Assembly (NCBI GenBank): GCA_016181215.1
Contig: JACOZS010000029.1
Span: 1-10,108, forward strand
Direction of reading: 5' to 3'
Source of the DNA: Candidatus Woesearchaeota archaeon
GTDB lineage: Archaea; Nanobdellota; Nanobdellia; SCGC-AAA011-G17; JACOZS01
DNA length: 10,108 nt
Shown: piece after piece, positions 6,527 through 10,108 of the stretch
Position numbering within the stretch: the first letter of the stretch is position 1
How the letters are laid out: every line of letters starts with the position of its first letter
Made by a program: the position numbers and the translations under genes
The notes under the pieces: generated by a model
Told to the model about the DNA's origin: nothing
Seen by the model: only the letters and a program-made list of their open reading frames with translations
The model's database searches: none

Positions 6527-6825
6527 TTAACCATATTATCGCTAATGAACCTTCTGGCTTCTTCTGTTGTATGGTCTGTTCTTCTTTCATATAGTGCTTT
6601 AAATAAAGCATGATATAATGGGAAGTCTCCTACGTGGAATTCTCCTTTTGGTATTGCTTTTCTTGAGTCTTCTGCCCATCGGTCTTGTGTTTTACTGGAG
6701 CCGTTGTTTAGTAATACTTTTCCTAAATCGACTACGTAAATTCCGTTTCTGTAGTTTACTCCTGGGATTCTCCAGAAATCTGTTTTGTCTTCTATGTTTG
6801 ATGTTTTTGTTGGGTTGGATGCCAT
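6517..6825 (-). CDS. DGR variable (target) protein, N-terminal fragment
   Basis: A 102-codon frame starting MASNPTKTSNIEDKTDFWRI and ending in a TAA at 6517-6519. The start is supported by GAGGT (6839-6835 on the - strand) about 9 nt upstream and a TATA-like box beyond it. The content is a soluble domain with FWRIPGVNYRNGIYVVDLGK, DRWAEDSRKAIPKGEFHVGD, and a helical LYHALFKALYERRTDHTTEE stretch ending RRFISDNMVN. The next frame continues naturally (QWLTTLTRVI), so one base lost near 6525-6531 would explain the break. The intact protein would be about 226 residues, and the C-terminal VR supplies the variable face. I see no TM helix or secretion signal in this half. The fold of the N-terminal half is not recognised. 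Confidence 0.8.
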   Translation of the reverse strand: MASNPTKTSNIEDKTDFWRIPGVNYRNGIYVVDLGKVLLNNGSSKTQDRWAEDSRKAIPKGEFHVGDFPLYHALFKALYERRTDHTTEEARRFISDNMVNSG

Positions 6826-6833
6826 ATTGGATT

Positions 6834-6869
6834 AACCTCGCATGTGGTTGTTTCCTCTATTTTAAAAAT
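6834..6869 (-). promoter_or_regulatory. predicted promoter and RBS of the DGR target gene
   Basis: On the - strand a TATA-like tatttttaaaatag (about 6869-6859) lies about 35-40 nt before the ATG at 6825, which puts a transcription start near 6838. GAGGT at 6839-6835 is the likely Shine-Dalgarno. The start site estimate is approximate. Confidence 0.45.
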
Positions 6870-6870
6870 A

Positions 6871-6906
6871 CCCGGGGAAGCCCCCCCGAAGAGGAAGCTT
6901 CCTGGG
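6871..6906. repeat. GC-rich hairpin in the divergent intergenic region
   Basis: cccggggaagc (6871-6881) pairs with gcttcctggg (6897-6906), giving 10 pairs with one bulged G and one wobble around a 15-nt loop containing a C run. The internal palindrome ggaagcttcc (6893-6902) offers an alternative fold. It lies just upstream of the DGR target promoter. It could be an upstream terminator, a regulatory site or a boundary of the DGR insertion. Confidence 0.45.
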
Positions 6907-7000
6907 AAAAAAGAGGTGATATTGTAAAAACCAGAAGATAAGATATTTAAATCTTTCTAATTGTAACTATTTTAAAATGGTGGCTATGTAAAAAGCGAGA

Positions 7001-7009
7001 TTTTAAATA
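7001..7009 (+). promoter_or_regulatory. archaeal TATA box of scpA (leaderless start)
   Basis: ttttaaata preceded by purine-rich gcgaga (BRE-like) is centred about 27 nt before ATG 7032. Transcription would begin at or next to the start codon, as in leaderless archaeal mRNAs. No Shine-Dalgarno precedes the ATG. Other TATA-like runs at 6948-6955 and 6970-6978 are less well placed. Confidence 0.6.
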
Positions 7010-7031
7010 GGTTCTTTTGGATTTTAGGGTT

Positions 7032-7271
7032 ATGCAAGAGAGGCTGTTTGATATGCTGGTCAACCAGGACGAGATAACCTGGCAGGCCATTATCTATGAC
7101 CTGGTTAAAAGCGAGCAGATGGATCCCTGGGACATAGACATTAATATTCTAACCCATAGATATCTAGAAACTGTAAGGGGGTTAGAAGAACATAATTTTT
7201 TTATCTCTGGAAAGGTTATTCTGGCTGCTGCAATATTGCTTAAAATTAAATTCAGACAAGTTACTCAATGA
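7032..7271 (+). CDS. scpA: ScpA (segregation and condensation protein A), N-terminal fragment
   Basis: The N-terminal part of ScpA, the kleisin that bridges the SMC heads in the chromosome-condensation complex. The start is the ATG of MQERLFDMLVNQDEITWQAI, chosen for the TATA box about 27 nt upstream. A TTG at 7017 is in frame but upstream of the predicted transcript start. Diagnostic sequence includes LVKSEQMDPWDIDINILTH (the ScpA 'mDpwDIDI' signature) and GKVILAAAILLKIK. At 7251 one extra T in the aaattcag context throws the frame off, and it ends in RQVTQ at 7271. Skipping that base gives KSDKLLNEYLANLDSMMFQ, as the family requires. The break is one base in a poly-A/T context, which is compatible with a sequencing error. 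ScpA is normally important for chromosome segregation, so real loss would be surprising. Confidence 0.85.
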   Translation: MQERLFDMLVNQDEITWQAIIYDLVKSEQMDPWDIDINILTHRYLETVRGLEEHNFFISGKVILAAAILLKIKFRQVTQ

Positions 7272-7734
7272 ATACCTGGCAAATTTAGATTCAATGATGT
7301 TCCAGCATGACCAGGATCTATTAGAGGATGATCAACCAATAAAATACGGAGATCAGATAATACCTAATCTGCTCATAAAAACGCCACAGGCGAGAAAGAG
7401 AAAAATAAATTTAAACGATCTTATGAATGCCCTGAATTTAGCATTGAAGGTTGAGCATAAGAGATTCTTAAGAAAGGAAAAAGAAAGAATTCTAAGGCCT
7501 GTTCTGCTGCCTATCAGGAGTATTGACATAACAAAAATTATAAAAGAGGTTTATGAAAAGATAGTCGGCCTTTTCAAGGACAGACAGGAATTGACATTTA
7601 CAGAACTAGTAGGAAGCGACAGAAAAGAAGATAAAATATTAACTTTCATTCCTCTGCTTCATTTGTGCAGCAAGCATAAAGTTGACTTAGAGCAGGAAGA
7701 GCATTTTGGGGAGATAAAGATAAAGTTGATGTGA
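7252..7734 (+). CDS. scpA: ScpA, C-terminal fragment
   Basis: The continuation of ScpA in the +1 frame, from SDKLLNEYLANLDSMMFQHD to the stop at 7734, about 160 residues. It contains the basic linker (TPQARKRKINLNDLMNALN), the central helical region, and the C-terminal winged-helix part (TFTELVGSDRKEDKILTFI, then PLLHLCSKHKVDLEQEEHF and GEIKIKL) that contacts an SMC head in the family. An ATG at 7294 is the first conventional start in this frame, but it lacks a ribosome site and would omit conserved sequence. The whole gene with the frame repaired encodes about 233 residues, normal for an archaeal ScpA. No smc or scpB lies in the window. The next gene begins 1 nt after the stop. Confidence 0.85.
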   Translation, partial: SDKLLNEYLANLDSMMFQHDQDLLEDDQPIKYGDQIIPNLLIKTPQARKRKINLNDLMNALNLALKVEHKRFLRKEKERILRPVLLPIRSIDITKIIKEVYEKIVGLFKDRQELTFTELVGSDRKEDKILTFIPLLHLCSKHKVDLEQEEHFGEIKIKLM

Positions 7735-7735
7735 T

Positions 7736-7954
7736 ATGATGGATCCGGCGTGGTTTTTTGGATTAGGAATGGGATTTATGCTGTTAATCGGTTTAATTTG
7801 GATCTTAGCTTTGATTTTTTGGATTTGGATGATTACTGATTGTGTAAGCAGAAAGTTTAAGAATGGTTCAGACAAAATTGTTTGGGTTTTGGTTTTGATA
7901 TTTTTAAACGTTTTGGGAGCGGGAATATATTATTTTATCGTGAAATCTAAATAA
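7736..7954 (+). CDS. PLDc_N-like two-TM small membrane protein
   Basis: A 72-residue protein with two membrane helices: LGMGFMLLIGLIWILALIFW (about 9-31) and VWVLVLIFLNVLGAGIYYFI (about 49-68). Between them is the short charged loop ITDCVSRKFKNGSDKI. The pattern 'W-hydrophobic-D-C-x(8)-D-K-x-x-W-hydrophobic-N-hydrophobic-G-x-x-x-Y-Y' is that of the PLDc_N domain (phospholipase D nuclease N-terminal family), small membrane proteins of unclear function that are common alone in archaea and bacteria. It starts 1 nt after the scpA stop, with ATGs at both 7736 and 7739, either possible. It probably shares the scpA transcript. Confidence 0.75.
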   Translation: MMDPAWFFGLGMGFMLLIGLIWILALIFWIWMITDCVSRKFKNGSDKIVWVLVLIFLNVLGAGIYYFIVKSK

Positions 7955-7955
7955 A

Positions 7956-7962
7956 AAGGAGG
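7956..7962 (+). promoter_or_regulatory. Shine-Dalgarno of the 92-residue membrane protein
   Basis: aaggagg, 7 nt before ATG 7970, is a near-perfect ribosome binding site that fixes this start. Confidence 0.8.
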
Positions 7963-7969
7963 ATTAACT

Positions 7970-8248
7970 ATGAAAGAGATAAAAAAATTGGAGATGTGGT
8001 CTATTTCCAAGATATTTGGAATATTCGGGTTTGTTTTGGGTCTGTTGTCTGGATTGGTGGCTTATTTTGGAGCTAAATATTTTGATATGTCTGGCATGAT
8101 GCCTCAGGGCATGATGATAAATGCGCAGGTGATTTTCGCAGCACCGATACTGAATGCTGTAGTCTATTTCCTGTTTGGAATAGTATTTGTGCTAGTGTAC
8201 AATTTCGTAGCGCCAAGAATTGGAGGATTTAAAGTAGAATTCAAATAA
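7970..8248 (+). CDS. small two-TM membrane protein (DUF3566-like)
   Basis: A 92-residue protein. A short N-terminal cytosolic strand MKEIKKLEMWSISKIFGIFG leads into a first hydrophobic helix (GFVLGLLSGLVAYFGAKYF). A Met/Gly-rich loop (DMSGMMPQGMMINAQ) follows, then a second hydrophobic region (IFAAPILNAVVYFLFGIVFV, LVYNFVAP) and a final strand GGFKVEFK. The arrangement 'IKKLxxxSxxKIxG-TM-loop-TM-GGxxxE' is typical of small archaeal proteins resembling DUF3566. This is pattern recognition and not a confirmed family match. The start is fixed by its Shine-Dalgarno. It is 15 nt downstream of the PLDc_N-like gene and is the last gene of the + strand cluster. Function unknown. Confidence 0.7.
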   Translation: MKEIKKLEMWSISKIFGIFGFVLGLLSGLVAYFGAKYFDMSGMMPQGMMINAQVIFAAPILNAVVYFLFGIVFVLVYNFVAPRIGGFKVEFK

Positions 8249-8262
8249 TTTTTTATTTTTTT
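8247..8262 (+). terminator. T-rich archaeal terminator
   Basis: attttttatttttttat follows directly after the stop of the preceding gene. Oligo-T tracts without a hairpin terminate transcription in archaea. The tract separates this cluster from the convergent hisS gene, whose stop lies at its edge. Confidence 0.55.
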
Positions 8263-9385
8263 ATAAATTCTTCAATTCTTCTACTTTGATTAATTTTTCT
8301 TTACCTGTTCTCATGTCTCTTAGTTTAACCTTATTTTGTTTTAATTCCTCTGGTCCTAGTATTAGAACGTATGGAATCTTCTTTGAGTTGGCATACTCTA
8401 AATTTTTAGAGATGCTTCTGTCTAATATATCCATATCGGAGTTAATGCCGTATAATCTTAGTTTCTTCAGTATCTCCAGTGATTCTTCAGCTGTCTTAAT
8501 CGGAATTATGAAGATTTTGACTTCTGATTCTTGGAATTCGCGCTTTTCATTTTGAATCGCATCATATATTCTATCAAGACCGAAAGATATTCCTGTTGCT
8601 GGATATTTCTGATTGCTTTCTAATAGATTTGAAATCATATCATCATATCTCCCGCCTCCACCAACAGAGCAGATTTCATTATTTTGAAGAATTACCTCAA
8701 AAATTGGGCCGGTGTAATAAGCAAGACCTCTGGCTAAAGAGGGATCAAATATCAACTCTGTATTTTTAACGTAATTTAGAATTTTTTCAACCTCATCCAA
8801 GCCGGATTGATCTTTTAATGTTTTTCTTAAGTTTTTTATTTTTTCCTGGTTGGAACCTTTGATCAGTATCAGTTTTAAGATGCTGTCTATCTGTTTTTTA
8901 TCAAATCCCTTTTCCTTAAGTTCCTTTGTTACGCCAGATTCTCCAAGTTTGTATAACAGGCTGATGCATTCTGCATCTGCCATCATTGATGAAGAACCAA
9001 TTATGTCGGCATCACATTGGTAAAATTCACGTACTCGGCCTTTTTCAACTGGTCCGTCACGGAAAACGCGTTCTATTTGATAGCGCTTGAATGGCATCTT
9101 TAAGTTCGGGTTCATGCCAACAAATCTGGCTAAAGGAACTGTTAAATCATACCTTAACCCTAATTCGCGAGATCCTTGGTCTTTCAATTTAAAGGTTTCT
9201 TTCAGGATTTCTGAACCTCCAGCATATTTAGAAGAGAGAACTTCAAATCTTTCTAATATTGGTGTCTCTAAAGGATCAAACCCGTATAATTCAAAGACGG
9301 CTTTTATAGTATCCTGTATGTAATCCCTAATTATTTTCTCTTTTGGCGGAAAATCACGGGTCCCTTTTGCTCTTTCAAGTTTCAT
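8261..9385 (-). CDS. hisS: histidyl-tRNA synthetase
   Basis: HisRS attaches histidine to tRNA-His using ATP (class II synthetase). The 374-residue protein begins with MKLERAKGTRDFPP, the conserved N-terminal region. Motif 2 is RYQIERVFRDGPVEKGRVRE at 101-120 with Arg109, followed by FYQCDADIIG. The HisRS-specific LARGLAYYTG is at 217-226, GGGGRYDDMI at 242-251, and motif 3 ATGISFGLDRI at 263-273. The anticodon-binding domain occupies about 285-374, beginning VKIFIIPI, with YVLILGPEEL near the end. It is shorter than the usual 400-450 residues, mainly in the insertion domain and loops, as expected for a reduced genome. AGAGGT 5 nt before ATG 9385 serves as the ribosome site. tRNA-His lies 22 nt upstream in the same direction, so co-transcription is likely. 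Confidence 0.95.
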   Translation of the reverse strand: MKLERAKGTRDFPPKEKIIRDYIQDTIKAVFELYGFDPLETPILERFEVLSSKYAGGSEILKETFKLKDQGSRELGLRYDLTVPLARFVGMNPNLKMPFKRYQIERVFRDGPVEKGRVREFYQCDADIIGSSSMMADAECISLLYKLGESGVTKELKEKGFDKKQIDSILKLILIKGSNQEKIKNLRKTLKDQSGLDEVEKILNYVKNTELIFDPSLARGLAYYTGPIFEVILQNNEICSVGGGGRYDDMISNLLESNQKYPATGISFGLDRIYDAIQNEKREFQESEVKIFIIPIKTAEESLEILKKLRLYGINSDMDILDRSISKNLEYANSKKIPYVLILGPEELKQNKVKLRDMRTGKEKLIKVEELKNL

Positions 9386-9407
9386 TTTATACCTCTTGTT
9401 TTTGAAG

Positions 9408-9480
9408 GGCGATCTGGGAGAATCGAACTCCCGTCTTCCGGGCCACAGCCGGATGCTCTAACCACTGAGCTAAGACCGCC
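9408..9480 (-). tRNA. tRNA-His (anticodon GTG)
   Basis: A complete cloverleaf reads on the - strand. The acceptor stem gcggtct/agatcgc has an extra encoded 5' G (G-1, position 9480) opposite C73 (9408), the identity element of tRNA-His. The D stem is gctc/gagc. The anticodon stem tccgg/ccgga encloses loop ctgtggc, giving anticodon GTG. The T arm is gggag-ttcgatt-ctccc. CCA is not encoded and there is no intron. hisS begins 22 nt downstream. Confidence 0.97.
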
Positions 9481-9619
9481 ATTTTGATTATAGAATTCTC
9501 TAGCTGTTTTATAAGGTTTTTGAATAAAGCAAGAGCTATTTAAAAGTCTAGAATTACTGGTTATGAACTAAACCAACTCTTGTTGTTTTCATATGTATAC
9601 TGGAGCATATAAGTGGTAT
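9481..9619 (-). promoter_or_regulatory. tRNA-His/hisS promoter region
   Basis: This 139-nt gap holds no gene. On the - strand, cttataaaa (9516-9508) lies about 30 nt before the tRNA and acttttaaatag (9548-9535) further upstream. Either could be the TATA box of the tRNA-His/hisS unit. No clear terminator of the upstream nucleotidyltransferase gene was identified. Confidence 0.45.
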
Positions 9620-10108
9620 TTAAATGTTTCTACGCTTTTCATTATCAAACATAATCTTGTTTGCTTTATGCATACTTTCGAAAGTGCCTGCATCTGTCCA
9701 TTCTCCTTCAAATATTAAATATTTCAACACGCCTTTTTTTAAGTAGTAATTATTGACGTCAGTTATTTCCAACTCTCCTCTGGCAGAAGGCTTCATGGTT
9801 TTTATCACATCAAACACGCTTTTTGGATAAATATAAAGCCCGGTTACTGCGTAGTTGCTGGGAGGATTTTTGGGTTTTTCTATTATATTAATCAGGTTAT
9901 TTTCCTGATCAAATTCTGCGCAACCAAATCTATGCGGATTATTAACTTCATTTAGTAGTATGCCAGCTTCTTCTTTGGATAATTTAAATTTATTAACCTC
10001 GCCTATAAAAACGTTATCACCAAGGATTACAATTATATGTTCTGTATTTTCTGCAAAATCCTCACATAGAGAAAGGGCTTGAGCTATTCCTCCTGCTTCA
10101 TCCTGTAT
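9620..10108 (-). CDS. RmlA-like glucose-1-phosphate thymidylyltransferase, C-terminal part (5' end outside window)
   Basis: The visible 162 residues read from the right edge to the stop at 9620. They match a sugar-1-phosphate nucleotidyltransferase of the RmlA/RfbA type, which makes dTDP-glucose (or another NDP-sugar) for surface polysaccharide synthesis. Recognisable segments are DEAGGIAQALSLCEDF (substrate loop), ILGDNVF (the conserved LGDN), RFGCAEFDQENNLINIIEKP, SNYAVTGLYIYPKSVFDVIK, SARGELEITDVNNYYL and WTDAGTFESM. These are the family's sugar- and metal-binding stretches. The N-terminal nucleotide-binding GGxGTRL motif lies beyond the window. Lacking that part, the exact sugar and nucleotide cannot be fixed, and UTP-using relatives remain possible. 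The gene is upstream of tRNA-His and points the same way. Confidence 0.9.
   Translation of the reverse strand: MQDEAGGIAQALSLCEDFAENTEHIIVILGDNVFIGEVNKFKLSKEEAGILLNEVNNPHRFGCAEFDQENNLINIIEKPKNPPSNYAVTGLYIYPKSVFDVIKTMKPSARGELEITDVNNYYLKKGVLKYLIFEGEWTDAGTFESMHKANKIMFDNEKRRNI

Larger units (their letters stand above)
4668..6825 (-). mobile_element. diversity-generating retroelement (DGR)
   Basis: This is a complete-looking cassette in the standard DGR order on the - strand: a target gene with VR at its 3' end (6825-6149), a spacer, TR (5868-5761) and a reverse transcriptase (5741-4668). DGRs copy a TR transcript into cDNA with A-to-N errors and write it over the VR, diversifying a ligand-binding face. 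TR/VR substitutions here fall at coding-strand TR adenines in 12 of 14 cases. No avd or HRDC accessory ORF is seen. Damage (a target frameshift and a TR insertion) makes present activity uncertain. Confidence 0.92.

Noticed and set aside
7251..7252. Programmed +1 frameshifting in scpA
   Set aside because: No recognised slippery sequence, stimulatory structure or conserved stop context was seen. A single-base error in an A/T-rich run is simpler.
1..10108. CRISPR array, insertion sequence, rRNA
   Set aside because: No regularly spaced direct repeats, transposase ORF, terminal inverted repeats or rRNA-like sequence were seen.

Overview
The window reads as a chromosomal segment of an archaeon, most likely a small-genome DPANN lineage (Woesearchaeota/Pacearchaeota-like). 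The lineage is inferred. The evidence is A/T-rich coding DNA, TATA boxes of the archaeal type (one placed so that scpA would be leaderless), a tRNA-His that encodes G-1 but not CCA, a short HisRS, ScpA, an intein-bearing MoxR, and a diversity-generating retroelement (DGR) of the type reported from DPANN genomes.

Left part (1-4687, + strand): a tightly overlapping membrane/chaperone operon. It holds the C-terminal end of a vWA/BatA-like membrane protein, a one-TM coiled-coil protein, a two-TM-region protein with a cytosolic tail, and a MoxR AAA+ ATPase. Successive genes overlap by 14, 4 and 4 nt. MoxR carries a 628-residue intein, inserted between the EQEG of the sensor-1 region and the following TFPLPEAQ. 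Its reading frame is broken by an exact 14-bp tandem duplication just upstream of sensor 1.

Centre (4668-6825, - strand): a DGR, the most notable content. In transcription order it has a variable-protein gene whose 3' end holds the variable repeat (VR), a roughly 300-nt spacer with hairpins, the template repeat (TR), and a DGR-type reverse transcriptase. TR and VR align over 86 columns with 14 substitutions, 12 of them at TR adenines of the coding strand. This is the signature of adenine-directed mutagenic retrohoming. The TR carries a 22-nt insertion absent from the VR, and the variable-protein gene has a -1 frameshift, so the current state of the system is uncertain. No avd-type accessory gene is visible.

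Right part (6826-8248, + strand): an intergenic region with divergent promoters and a GC-rich hairpin, then scpA (broken by a single extra base), a PLDc_N-like two-TM protein and another small membrane protein, ending at a T-rich terminator. On the - strand from the right edge come a truncated RmlA-like sugar nucleotidyltransferase gene, tRNA-His(GUG) and hisS. The tRNA for histidine and its synthetase are adjacent and probably co-regulated.

Three separate frameshifts (moxR, the DGR target and scpA) in 10 kb are unusual. They could be sequencing or assembly errors, a phase-variable repeat (for the moxR duplication), or real decay. Raw reads would decide.
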